A stretch of 64,000 bases of DNA from Pectobacterium aquaticum (GCF_003382565.3 NZ_CP086253.1:2046001-2110000); one strand, 5' to 3'. Positions 24,911-34,012 are shown, counted from the stretch's first letter. Notes: generated from the letters alone by a model not told the origin. Translations and numbers: made by a program.

Positions 24911-25669
24911 ATGACAGCGATACAGACATCGACAAACACATCGACAAACACATCGACAGGCCGAACAACGTTTGATGAAGAAATCGTGCCGGGCGGAGGA
25001 CATACCTCTTTCATTCTCAAGCGCGGACAGATTCTGCGTATTGAAGATGTGGAAGGTGGTGGCAATGTGGGCCTGCTGCTGTTTAACGCGCACCAGACCA
25101 GCGAACGCCTGAACTTGCCGGATACTCTGAAAGGGCAGCACACCGCCAAATTAACGGCTGGGCACTGTCTCTATTCCGATATGGGACGCGTGCTGGCGGC
25201 AATCATTACCGACACCTGCGGCTGGCACGACAGCTTCGGCGGCGTGCTTAATGCGCAGGAGGTGCAGGAGAAATACGGGCAGGGACGCTATCAGGAATTG
25301 CGCAACGGTTTTTTCCGTAACGGCATGGATAACCTGCTGGTCGAGATGGGGAAATGGAATCTCAATCTGCAAGATCTGCTGATGACCATCAACCTGTTCA
25401 GCAAAATCACCGTGGATGCGCAAGGGCAATTCCATTTTCATACTAATCATTCTCAGGCGGGAAACTACATCGAGCTGTATGCGCCGATGGATACGCTGGT
25501 GGTGCTGACCGCCTTGCAACACCCGATGGATCCTAACCCGACCTATGCGCCGCGCCCGATTGCGCTCACCTGGAGTCGGGCGGAAGGCGAGGATGTCGCT
25601 GCGTACTGCCGTGCGTTCCGTGAGGAAAATGCACGCGCGTTTCACAATACCGAACGCTTTTGCCTGTAA
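24911..25669 (+). CDS. DUF1989 protein UAAP1, carboxyguanidine deiminase-type subunit
   Basis: 252 residues from the ATG at 24911; a GTG at 24899 is the alternative. The DUF1989 core has the conserved metal-site stretch TDTCGWHDSFGGVLN and the later ANLF-type region LLMTINLFSKITVDAQG. UAAP1 and UAAP2 (urea amidolyase-associated proteins) have been shown in other bacteria to form carboxyguanidine deiminase (CgdAB), which acts after guanidine carboxylase. The N-terminus contains three 12-base repeats (24926-24960) encoding a S-T-N-T repeat. It precedes UAAP2 by 11 bases. Confidence 0.88.
   Translation: MTAIQTSTNTSTNTSTGRTTFDEEIVPGGGHTSFILKRGQILRIEDVEGGGNVGLLLFNAHQTSERLNLPDTLKGQHTAKLTAGHCLYSDMGRVLAAIITDTCGWHDSFGGVLNAQEVQEKYGQGRYQELRNGFFRNGMDNLLVEMGKWNLNLQDLLMTINLFSKITVDAQGQFHFHTNHSQAGNYIELYAPMDTLVVLTALQHPMDPNPTYAPRPIALTWSRAEGEDVAAYCRAFREENARAFHNTERFCL
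24926..24960 (+). repeat. In-frame 12-bp tandem repeat in the UAAP1 N-terminus
   Basis: ACATCGACAAAC occurs twice in a row and is followed by a third partial copy, ACATCGACAGG. The unit is a multiple of three, so copy changes alter length without a frameshift. It encodes a low-complexity Ser/Thr/Asn stretch ahead of the folded domain. Confidence 0.9.
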
Positions 25670-25680
25670 GGAGGCCGGAC

Positions 25681-26316
25681 ATGACATTAATTGCCAGCAA
25701 TAAAACGGCCGAGGACGCGGTATTCCGCCATGTGATTCCTGCCGGAGAACCCTATCTGTTTGAGGTGAAGCAGGGGCAGACGCTGCGACTGCTGGATCTG
25801 GAAGGCAATCAGGCGGTGGATACGCTGTTTTATCGCGTCAATGATCCGCGTGAACGCTACGATCCACAACGTACGCTGCGCCGCCAGAATAGCGTCTACC
25901 TGACGACGGGCAGCGTGCTGTACTCCAATCTTGGCAATCCGCTGCTGACGATTGTCGCCGACACCTGCGGTCGCCATGACACGCTGGGCGGAGCCTGTGC
26001 ACAGGAAAGCAACACCGTGCGCTATGCGCTCGACCGGCGCTACATGCATAGCTGCCGCGACAACTTTCTCTGCGCCTGCCTGCACGATGGTCGCCTGAAC
26101 AAAAAGGACATCGGCGCGAACATCAACTTCTTCATGAACGTGCCGGTGACGGCAGAAGGTGAGCTGACCTTTGAGGACGGTATTTCCGCACCGGGGAAAT
26201 ACGTGGAGCTGCGCGCCGAAGCGGATGTCATTGTGCTGATTTCCAACTGTCCGCAGCTGAATAACCCGTGCAACGGCTGGAACCCGACGCCCGCGGAGGT
26301 GCTGATATGGAATTGA
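25681..26316 (+). CDS. DUF1989 protein UAAP2, carboxyguanidine deiminase-type subunit
   Basis: 211 residues from the ATG at 25681, which has a strong AAGGAGG site. The DUF1989 core is clear: LLDLEGNQAVDTLFYRV, VADTCGRHDTLGGACAQESN (metal-site cysteine and histidine) and NINFFMNVPVTAEGEL. It is homologous to UAAP1 and the two are thought to act as a heteromer removing ammonia from carboxyguanidine to give allophanate. Its last codons overlap the start of a small open frame at 26307. Confidence 0.9.
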   Translation: MTLIASNKTAEDAVFRHVIPAGEPYLFEVKQGQTLRLLDLEGNQAVDTLFYRVNDPRERYDPQRTLRRQNSVYLTTGSVLYSNLGNPLLTIVADTCGRHDTLGGACAQESNTVRYALDRRYMHSCRDNFLCACLHDGRLNKKDIGANINFFMNVPVTAEGELTFEDGISAPGKYVELRAEADVIVLISNCPQLNNPCNGWNPTPAEVLIWN

Positions 26317-26450
26317 TGCCAGATCGAGGCGATGAAAAACGTACGCGCTGGCAGCGGGTGAAAGCGTGGCTGGTGAGCGCGCTGGAGGCAAGGGCAAATC
26401 GCTATTTCCTGTCGTCGCCGCGCCGCGTTCAGTCTGACAAAACCCCGTGA
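26307..26450 (+). CDS. Possible small protein, 47 residues
   Basis: The open frame starts at an ATG lying 10 bases inside the end of UAAP2, as expected for a translationally coupled gene, and would encode 47 residues, basic, with an amphipathic helix-like stretch (TRWQRVKAWLVSALEARANRY). No family recognised. It is followed by a 108-base gap before the carboxylase. It may be an accidental frame; conservation in relatives would decide. Confidence 0.35.
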   Translation: MELMPDRGDEKRTRWQRVKAWLVSALEARANRYFLSSPRRVQSDKTP

Positions 26451-26558
26451 TTCTAGCGTGGTAGCAGGCCTTTGCACCCTATGACATTTACCGCGATGGA
26501 CGACCATCATGCGGATCGCATTTTGGCGGGACGACCCGCCCTTGCATGAGTCTAGCGT

Positions 26559-29500
26559 ATGTTCGACAAACTTCTGATTGCCAACCGTGGCGCGATTGCG
26601 TGCCGTATTCTACGTTCGTTGCGAGAGATGAACGTCCGTGGCGTCGCGGTTTATTCTGATGCCGATATCAGTAGCCTGCATATTCAGGACGCCGATGAAG
26701 CCCTTAGTCTGGGAGAGGGCGCGGCGGCTCATACCTATCTGGATGTAGAAAAAATTCTCTCTGCGGCGCAGCGCAGCGGCGCACAAGCGATTCATCCCGG
26801 CTATGGTTTTCTGTCCGAGAATGCGGCGTTTGCCGAAGCCTGCGAAGCGGCACAGATTGCCTTTGTTGGGCCGACGCCGCAGCAGCTACGGGTATTCGGC
26901 TTAAAACATACGGCGCGCGCGTTGGCGAAGCAGCACAACGTGCCGCTGCTGGAAGGCACCGAGCTGCTGGAAAATAGTGATGCAGCCCTTCGGGCGGCGG
27001 AAGCGATCGGCTATCCTGTCATGCTTAAAAGCACGGCGGGTGGCGGTGGAATCGGGATGCGTGTCTGCTATAGCGCCATGGAACTGTCCGACGCGTTTGA
27101 AACGGTAAAGCGTCTGGGGCAGAACAACTTCAGCGACGCAGGCGTTTTCATCGAAAAGTATATCGAACGCGCCCGGCATCTGGAGGTACAGATTTTTGGT
27201 GACGGGCAGGGCGACGTGTTGGCGCTGGGGGTTCGGGACTGTTCGGTACAGCGCCGTAACCAGAAAGTGATTGAAGAAACGCCCGCGCCCAATCTGCCAG
27301 ATGGCGTTGCCGATGCGCTGTGTGCGGCGGCAGTCAGTCTGGCACAGGCGGTGAATTACCGCAGTGCCGGAACGGTGGAATTCGTGTATGACAGCGCGAC
27401 GGACCGTTTTTACTTTCTTGAAGTCAATACGCGCCTACAGGTTGAGCACGGCGTAACGGAACAGGTCTGGGGTGTGGATCTGGTGCGCTGGATGATCGAA
27501 CTGGCGGCAGGCGATCTGCCGCCGCTGCACGAGTTGGCAGCCGGACTGAACCCTCAGGGTCATGCGATTCAGGCGCGCCTGTACGCGGAAGATCCGGGCA
27601 AGCAGTTCCAGCCGTCACCGGGATTATTGACGGAAGTTGCGTTTCCCATGTCAGAGGGACAGAGCCTGCGCATCGATACGTGGGTGACGGCCGGGTGCGA
27701 GATTCCCCCGTTTTTCGACCCGATGCTGGCTAAGATCATCGCCTGCGCGCCAACCCGTGAGCAGGCGATAGTCGGATTGGATCGAGCGCTGGCGGACACG
27801 CGACTCTATGGCGTTGAACACAACCGTGACTATTTGCGTCAGATTTTGGCGGCAGAGCCGTTTGCCAGCGGTCAGCCGTGGACACGCTGTCTGGATACGT
27901 TGGTCTACAATGCGACAACCTGCGAAGTGGTGAGTGCTGGCACGCAGACCACCGTACAGGATTATCCCGGCCGTCTCGGCTACTGGGCGGTCGGTGTGCC
28001 GCCGTCGGGGCCGATGGACGATCGCGCGCTGCGTTTAGGCAACCGTCTGGTGGGGAATCCAGCAGGAATGGCCGCGCTGGAGATCACGATGAACGGGCCG
28101 ACACTGCGTTTTAATACGGACGCCGTGGCGGCAGTCACCGGTGCGGCTATGGCTATCGAACTGGACGGTCAACCTGTGCTGATGGATAGCGTATTTGCGA
28201 TACCGGCGGGTGCTACGCTGCGGTTAGGTGCGGCGAATGCGCAGGGAGTACGCAGCTATCTTTGCCTGCGTGGCGGGTTCGATGTGCCGGATTATCTCGG
28301 CAGTAAAAGCACCTTCACGCTGGGGCAGTTTGGCGGCCACGCGGGCAGGGCGCTGCGGGCGGGGGACGTCTTGCACCTTGCGCCGCTATCTGACCGACGT
28401 ATTGGAGACAGCCTGCCGGACGCCTTGCGCACCACATTGTCTACGGTGCGTGAACTACGTGTGATTTACGGCCCGCATGCGGCACCGGACTATTTTACGC
28501 CTGCCTATATGGAAACGTTCCTCACCACCGAGTGGGAAGTCCATTTTAACTCCAGCCGCACGGGTGTGCGCCTGATTGGGCCGAAACCAGAGTGGGTTCG
28601 TGATAGCGGTGGAGAAGCTGGACTGCACCCTTCGAATATTCACGACAACCCGTATGCCATCGGTGCGGTGGATTTCACCGGTGATATGCCAGTTATTCTG
28701 GGGCCAGATGGCCCGAGTCTCGGTGGATTCGTCTGTCCGGTGACGATAATCGAAGCCGACCTGTGGGCGCTGGGGCAACTTACTGCAGGCGACCGCGTGC
28801 GCTTTATTCCTGTCGATCACCCGACGGCACGCGCACTGGCGCAGGCACGTCATACTGAGGTGGAACAACTTGCCCCGATCGCTGTCGACTGGTCGCCTGC
28901 CGCGCTGATTTCTCCGGTGGTGTTGGATAGCGGTGAGGCGGATAAAAGGCTGGTTGCGCGGCTGTCCGGTGATACCCATTTGCTGCTGGAAGTAGGCGCG
29001 GCGGAGCTGGATGTCGCGCTACGTTTCCGCGTCCATGCGCTGATGCTGGCGCTGGAGAAACAGACGCTCGATGGCATTATTGATGTGACGCCGGGCATTC
29101 GTTCGTTGCAGGTGCACTATCGCCCTGAAGTGCTTTCGTTACAGCATTTGTTGGATGTACTTTCCACGCTATGGCAGGACGTTTGCACCCAGCAGAATCT
29201 GACAGTGCCATCACGGGTGGTTTATCTGCCGCTGTCCTGGGACGATCCCGCCTGCCAGTTGGCGATTCAAAAATACATGACCACGGTACGCAGCGATGCG
29301 CCCTGGTGCCCGAGCAACCTTGAGTTTATCCGCCGTATTAACGAATTGGATAATCTCGATGAAGTTTACCGTACCGTCTTTGACGCCAGCTATCTGGTGA
29401 TGGGATTGGGCGACGTTTACCTCGGCGCACCGGTGGCAACGCCGCTGGATCCACGCCACCGTTTAGTCACCACCAAATATAATCCTGCTCGTACCTGGAC

Positions 29501-30164
29501 GGCGGAAAACTCAGTGGGCATCGGCGGCGCTTACCTGTGCGTTTACGGCATGGAAGGGCCGGGCGGCTACCAGTTTGTTGGACGCACGTTGCAAATGTGG
29601 GATCGCTATCGCGGCGTTGGCGCATTTGACGGTAAGCCGTGGCTGCTGCGCTTCTTTGACCAAATTCGCTTTTATCCGGTGTCGGCCGACGAGTTGTTAT
29701 CGATCCGACGGGATTTCCCGCTAGGGCGCTACCCGTTACGGATCGAGCAAAGCGAACTGGCGCTAAACGCCTATCAGGATTTCCTGTCGCGGGAAGCGGA
29801 AGCGATCGAGGCATTCCGCGTGCGTCAGCGGGCTGCGTTTGAGGCAGAGCGCGAGCGCTGGCGCATTGCCGGTCAATCGGTGACGGATAGCGTGGACGTG
29901 GTGATTGAAGAGGCGAGTGAAGCACCGATCCTGCCGGGACAGGTCGGCGTTGAAAGCCCGATTTCCGGCAATCTCTGGCAGGTGACGACGGAAGTCGGCA
30001 AAACGGTGGCCGAGGGAGAAACGCTGATGATTCTCGAATCGATGAAAATGGAAATCCCGATTGTGTCGCCGCAGCGCGGCACGGTGCGGGAGATTCGCTG
30101 CCAGCCCGGCGCATCTGTGCGTGCAGGGCAGTGCGTGGTGGTGATCGAATCGCAGACGGAATAA
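26559..30164 (+). CDS. Guanidine/urea carboxylase, biotin-dependent
   Basis: 1201 residues. Order: biotin carboxylase domain (about 1-450; MFDKLLIANRGAIACRI, the GGGGIGMR ATP loop and EVNTRLQVEHGVTE), carboxyltransferase domain with KipA and KipI-like halves (about 470-1090; YPGRLGYWAVGVPPSGPMDD and DPRHRLVTTKYNPARTW), and a biotinyl domain whose lysine is in ESMKMEIP near the C-terminus. Usually annotated urea carboxylase. With a guanidine-I riboswitch and UAAP1/2 it is more likely a guanidine carboxylase, which makes carboxyguanidine from guanidine, bicarbonate and ATP. No allophanate hydrolase domain is fused or adjacent. Confidence 0.9.
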   Translation: MFDKLLIANRGAIACRILRSLREMNVRGVAVYSDADISSLHIQDADEALSLGEGAAAHTYLDVEKILSAAQRSGAQAIHPGYGFLSENAAFAEACEAAQIAFVGPTPQQLRVFGLKHTARALAKQHNVPLLEGTELLENSDAALRAAEAIGYPVMLKSTAGGGGIGMRVCYSAMELSDAFETVKRLGQNNFSDAGVFIEKYIERARHLEVQIFGDGQGDVLALGVRDCSVQRRNQKVIEETPAPNLPDGVADALCAAAVSLAQAVNYRSAGTVEFVYDSATDRFYFLEVNTRLQVEHGVTEQVWGVDLVRWMIELAAGDLPPLHELAAGLNPQGHAIQARLYAEDPGKQFQPSPGLLTEVAFPMSEGQSLRIDTWVTAGCEIPPFFDPMLAKIIACAPTREQAIVGLDRALADTRLYGVEHNRDYLRQILAAEPFASGQPWTRCLDTLVYNATTCEVVSAGTQTTVQDYPGRLGYWAVGVPPSGPMDDRALRLGNRLVGNPAGMAALEITMNGPTLRFNTDAVAAVTGAAMAIELDGQPVLMDSVFAIPAGATLRLGAANAQGVRSYLCLRGGFDVPDYLGSKSTFTLGQFGGHAGRALRAGDVLHLAPLSDRRIGDSLPDALRTTLSTVRELRVIYGPHAAPDYFTPAYMETFLTTEWEVHFNSSRTGVRLIGPKPEWVRDSGGEAGLHPSNIHDNPYAIGAVDFTGDMPVILGPDGPSLGGFVCPVTIIEADLWALGQLTAGDRVRFIPVDHPTARALAQARHTEVEQLAPIAVDWSPAALISPVVLDSGEADKRLVARLSGDTHLLLEVGAAELDVALRFRVHALMLALEKQTLDGIIDVTPGIRSLQVHYRPEVLSLQHLLDVLSTLWQDVCTQQNLTVPSRVVYLPLSWDDPACQLAIQKYMTTVRSDAPWCPSNLEFIRRINELDNLDEVYRTVFDASYLVMGLGDVYLGAPVATPLDPRHRLVTTKYNPARTWTAENSVGIGGAYLCVYGMEGPGGYQFVGRTLQMWDRYRGVGAFDGKPWLLRFFDQIRFYPVSADELLSIRRDFPLGRYPLRIEQSELALNAYQDFLSREAEAIEAFRVRQRAAFEAERERWRIAGQSVTDSVDVVIEEASEAPILPGQVGVESPISGNLWQVTTEVGKTVAEGETLMILESMKMEIPIVSPQRGTVREIRCQPGASVRAGQCVVVIESQTE

Positions 30165-30374
30165 CAGTGCCTTGTTGTATAGATTCAACAATGAGGTGAT
30201 TGGCGAATCAACGATTCTGAAAATGCAGGCTGGAGGAATAAATAGCCTCTGGCCTGTTAATACAGACGCGGCGCTAATTGGCTGATATAGGATGCTAGCT
30301 ACCCTGATAATGGCAGTACTTATCGGGTATAAAGGACAACAAGGAAGAATGAATTAGAAGGGTAAAACAAGGAA

Positions 30375-30451
30375 TGGTGCGTTCAATTGGACTCGAACCA
30401 ACGACCCCCACCATGTCAAGGTGGTGCTCTAACCAACTGAGCTATGAACGC
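30375..30451 (-). tRNA. tRNA-Val (anticodon GAC), valV-like
   Basis: A 77-base cloverleaf with CCA on the minus strand: acceptor GCGTTCA/TGAACGC, anticodon loop TTGACAT (GAC) in the stem CCACC/GGTGG, and T arm GGTTCGAGTCC. It matches E. coli valV closely. As in E. coli it lies next to mdtK. It is on the same strand as the other tRNA-Val at 18159. Confidence 0.97.
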
Positions 30452-30611
30452 ATTGAGATACCGTGCTGCCTGTCTGACAGCGAGGCGAATAGTAGCGAGC
30501 AAGGGGAAAACTGGCAAGAGGAAAAATGCAATTTTGTGCTCTTGCCAGTGCGATTGCTGGGCTTATATCCATTCCGTCGTTTTTTTCGACGTAAACAGGA
30601 TGAAACGTTAT

Positions 30612-31985
30612 CTAGCGGGCGGCGCGCGCTAAAATCCGTGCGGCGGGTTGGCGCTGGAGAAAACGAATTCGCGTGACCATCATCACTGCCGCTGCCGTCA
30701 GACCAATGATAAAACCACACCAGAAACCCGCAGGCCCCATGCGCGGCACGATAATATTCGTCAACGCCAGCAGATAGCCGCTCGGTAGACCCAAGACCCA
30801 GTACGCCGTGAACGTAATATAGAAAATTGACCGAGTATCTTTATAACCGCGCAGAACACCACTGCCTATCACCTGAACGGCATCGGAAATTTGATAAACT
30901 GCTGCCAGCAGCATGAGCTGAGAGGCCATCGCTACAACCAGCGGATCCTGATTGTAGAGCAGAGCGATAGGCTCACGCAGCAGTGTGGTGAAAATAGCCG
31001 TACAGCTGGCTAACGCCACGCCGGCCATGATACCGGTGTGTGCGGCGATACGGGCGTTTTCAACCGAACCTTCCCCTAAGCGATGCCCGACGCGAATGGT
31101 GGTCGCAACGCCAACCGAGAGCGGAAGAACGAACATCAGCGAGCTGAAGTTCAGGGCAATCTGGTGACCTGCCACATCGACGACGCCCAGCGGCAACACC
31201 AACAGCGCCACCACGGCAAAGAGTGTCACTTCAAAAAGCAGCGCTAGCGCGATGGGTAAACCGAGGCCAAACAGGCGCTTCAGCACGGTAAAATCTGGCC
31301 GGAATGCTGGGCGATGAAGACGGATATCGTGTAGCCAGGAAGCGCGTCGGGTATAGAGCATCATCAATAGCATCATAATCCAGTAAACCGAGGCGGTAGC
31401 CACGCCGCAGCCAACGCCGCCCAGTTCGGGCATGCCAAATTTACCGTGGATAAAGATGTCGTTGATCGGGATGTTGATTAACAGCCCGATGAATCCAATC
31501 ATCATGCCGGGGTAGGTTTTGGACAGCCCTTCACACTGGCAGCGCAAAACCTGATAGAACAGATAGCCGGGAACGCCCCACAGCAGCGCATGCAGATAGT
31601 CGATGGCTTTCGCCGCCAGCTCAGGCGAATTGTCGCTCATCAGGTTAATGGCGTATTCCCCCTGATACAGTACCAGCATCGTCAGCACAGAAATGATGGC
31701 GGCGAGGAAGAAGGACTGTCGCACCTGATAAGATATGCGATCGCGTCGGCCGGAACCGTTGAGCTGTGCGACAATGGGCGTCAGCGCCAACAGCAGACCA
31801 TGGCCAAAAAGAATGGCGGGTAGCCAGATAGAGGTTCCCACGGCGACGGCGGCCATATCGGTGGCGCTATAAGCACCGGCCATGACGGTGTCAACCACAC
31901 CCATCGACGTTTGGGACACTTGCGCAATAATGACAGGAACAGCAAGCGCCGATAATTTACGCGCTTCTGTCAGATACTGTTGCAC
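30612..31985 (-). CDS. mdtK: MdtK/NorM, MATE-family multidrug efflux pump
   Basis: 457 residues from the GTG at 31985, which has GGAAGG five bases upstream and gives exactly the E. coli MdtK length; a longer frame to 32105 was rejected. Twelve membrane helices, with MATE motifs VDTVMAGAYSATDMAAVAVGTSIWLP and SRR-type loops (QLNGSGRRDRISYQVRQ). It exports cationic drugs and dyes using a Na+ or H+ gradient. Divergent from ribE, an arrangement shared with E. coli. Also called norM. Confidence 0.94.
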   Translation of the reverse strand: MQQYLTEARKLSALAVPVIIAQVSQTSMGVVDTVMAGAYSATDMAAVAVGTSIWLPAILFGHGLLLALTPIVAQLNGSGRRDRISYQVRQSFFLAAIISVLTMLVLYQGEYAINLMSDNSPELAAKAIDYLHALLWGVPGYLFYQVLRCQCEGLSKTYPGMMIGFIGLLINIPINDIFIHGKFGMPELGGVGCGVATASVYWIMMLLMMLYTRRASWLHDIRLHRPAFRPDFTVLKRLFGLGLPIALALLFEVTLFAVVALLVLPLGVVDVAGHQIALNFSSLMFVLPLSVGVATTIRVGHRLGEGSVENARIAAHTGIMAGVALASCTAIFTTLLREPIALLYNQDPLVVAMASQLMLLAAVYQISDAVQVIGSGVLRGYKDTRSIFYITFTAYWVLGLPSGYLLALTNIIVPRMGPAGFWCGFIIGLTAAAVMMVTRIRFLQRQPAARILARAAR

Positions 31986-32233
31986 GGATACCTTCCTTGA
32001 ATGACTTAATTTTGCTAGCGGGATGAATAATCTGGATATGAAAAACGTCAAGAATAAAACGAGAACGTTATTGTAACGACTTAATAAAAGTAAACCAGCT
32101 TGCAAGAGAATATATTCTTTTTGTTACGCTGCGGTTTCGATAACGTCTGACGTACCATATTCCGGTTTGGTTTTCCGCGGAATATCGGGCACACTGCACA
32201 ACGTCATTTCTTTGTTTTTAAGAGGCAAACCGC

Positions 32234-32869
32234 ATGTTTACCGGTATTGTTCAGGGCACCGCGCCGGTGGTGTCGATTGAAGAAAAATCCAACTTTCGCA
32301 CGCACGTTGTCCAGCTCCCGCCCGAGTTGCTGCCAGGGCTCGTGCCCGGTGCATCGGTGGCGCACAATGGCTGCTGCCTGACGGTAACCGCCATTGACGG
32401 CGATCGTGTCAGTTTTGATCTCATGAAGGAGACGCTGCGGTTAACGAATCTGGGCGATATTCATGAAGGCGATGTCGTCAATATTGAGCGAGCCGCGAAA
32501 TTCGGTGACGAGATTGGTGGGCACGTCATGTCAGGCCACATCATGTGTACGGCGGAAGTGGTGAAGATTCAGGTGTCAGAGAATAACCATCAGATTTGGT
32601 TCCGTCTGGCAGATGAAGCACTGATGAAATACGTGCTGCATAAAGGCTTCGTTGGGATTGATGGCATCAGCCTGACGGTAGGAGAAGTGACCCGTGGACG
32701 TTTCTGCGTGCATTTAATTCCAGAAACGCTGAATCGCACCACGCTGGGGCAGAAGCGTCTGGGAAATCGCATTAATATCGAAATCGACCCGCAGACACAG
32801 GCCGTGGTCGATACGGTTGAGCGCGTGTTGGCTAGCAAGCAGGCGAGCGAATTGGGCAAGGAAGAGTAA
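32234..32869 (+). CDS. ribE: RibE, riboflavin synthase alpha chain
   Basis: 211 residues made of two similar lumazine-binding repeats (each starting MFTGIVQG-type or MSGHIMCTAE, with VAHNGCCLTVTAI in the first and FVGIDGISLTVGEV in the second). It converts two 6,7-dimethyl-8-ribityllumazine molecules to riboflavin. Named ribC in some E. coli literature. No FMN riboswitch is visible in the 248-base gap to mdtK. Strong terminator 20 bases after the stop. Confidence 0.96.
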   Translation: MFTGIVQGTAPVVSIEEKSNFRTHVVQLPPELLPGLVPGASVAHNGCCLTVTAIDGDRVSFDLMKETLRLTNLGDIHEGDVVNIERAAKFGDEIGGHVMSGHIMCTAEVVKIQVSENNHQIWFRLADEALMKYVLHKGFVGIDGISLTVGEVTRGRFCVHLIPETLNRTTLGQKRLGNRINIEIDPQTQAVVDTVERVLASKQASELGKEE

Positions 32870-32888
32870 TTCCTACGTTGCACATTCT

Positions 32889-32934
32889 GGGAAACCGGAC
32901 GGCGTTGCTACCGTCCGGTTTCCCTTTCCTTTCC
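32889..32934 (+). terminator. Terminator after ribE
   Basis: A perfect 14-bp stem (32889-32902 and 32911-32924), beginning GGGAAACCGG and ending CCGGTTTCCC, has an 8-base loop and is followed by TTTCCTTTCC. The stem also lies just beyond the purR stop and may work for both genes. Confidence 0.85.
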
Positions 32935-32986
32935 GCGCGAAACGCACCATCCACTTCAATTTTATTTGTGCTCAGACTTGCCACAG

Positions 32987-34012
32987 TTAGCGGCGATAGT
33001 CGAGGTAGGGGCCGTCTGCCACCGAGCGGCGCTCAATCAACGTCGGGTGCACTTCAATGACGTGCGCATCTTCCCGTTTACTAGTGATTCGATCCAGTAG
33101 CATAGAGAACGCGGATTGACCCAGACGCTCCTTTGGCTGGTGGATGGTGGTCAGCGCAGGCGTAAAGAAGCGTGCGTGGCGCACGTTGTCATAACCGATC
33201 ACCGAAATGTCCTGCGGTACGCGCAGACCCAGCTCGTCAGCCGCACAGATGGCCCCCATCGCCATAATATCGCCGCCGCAGAATACGGCCGTTGGACGCT
33301 GTTTCTGTGCGAGGATCTGGTGCATGGCTTTATAGCCGGATTCCGGTTCAAAATCGCCCCGAACCACCCATTCGTCGCGTACGGTGATGTCGGCTTCCTT
33401 CAGTGCTTTTAAAAAACCGAGGTAGCGTCCACTGCCGGTGTTGCGTTCTTGAGTGCCGGGGATGGCGCCGATATCGCGATGGCCGCGTTCAATCAGGTAG
33501 CGACCTGCCATATAACCGCCTTCAAAGGCGTTATCGATAATCGTATCGGTAAAATCGCTGTGCATCTGTCCCCAGTCCATCACGACCATCGGAATGCTGC
33601 GATAATCTTCCAACATCGACAACAGCTCTGGTGGATATTCGGCGCACATTACCAGCAGGCCGTCGACGCGTTTTTGCGCCAGCATGGAAAGATAAGCGCG
33701 CTGCTTGCCGATGTCGTTATGCGAATTACACAGCACCAGCGTGTAGCCTTTGGCGTAGCAGCTATTTTCAACGGCTTCAATGATCTCGGCGAAATAGGGT
33801 GCTTCACTGGAAGTGGCCAGCAAGCCGATAGATTTAGTGTGATTAACTTTGAGGCTGCGGGCGACGGCGCTGGGTGAATAGTGCAATTCTTTGATTGCTG
33901 CCCTGACGGCTGCCTTAGTCTCTTCGGCGACGAAACGTGTTTTATTGATCACGTGCGATACGGTTGTGGTGGAAACGCCAGCACGTTTTGCCACATCTTT
34001 AATCGTTGCCAT
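32987..34012 (-). CDS. purR: PurR, purine repressor
   Basis: 341 residues. LacI-type helix-turn-helix (MATIKDVAKRAGVSTTTVSHVIN) with hinge helix SPSAVARSLK, then a periplasmic-binding-like effector domain that binds hypoxanthine or guanine as corepressor. The match to E. coli PurR is near full-length. It represses purine and related nucleotide genes. Convergent with ribE. A PurR-box-like sequence lies 45 bases upstream, consistent with autoregulation. Confidence 0.97.
   Translation of the reverse strand: MATIKDVAKRAGVSTTTVSHVINKTRFVAEETKAAVRAAIKELHYSPSAVARSLKVNHTKSIGLLATSSEAPYFAEIIEAVENSCYAKGYTLVLCNSHNDIGKQRAYLSMLAQKRVDGLLVMCAEYPPELLSMLEDYRSIPMVVMDWGQMHSDFTDTIIDNAFEGGYMAGRYLIERGHRDIGAIPGTQERNTGSGRYLGFLKALKEADITVRDEWVVRGDFEPESGYKAMHQILAQKQRPTAVFCGGDIMAMGAICAADELGLRVPQDISVIGYDNVRHARFFTPALTTIHQPKERLGQSAFSMLLDRITSKREDAHVIEVHPTLIERRSVADGPYLDYRR

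Noticed and set aside
32106..32233. FMN riboswitch upstream of ribE
   Set aside because: The conserved RFN element blocks are not present in this gap.
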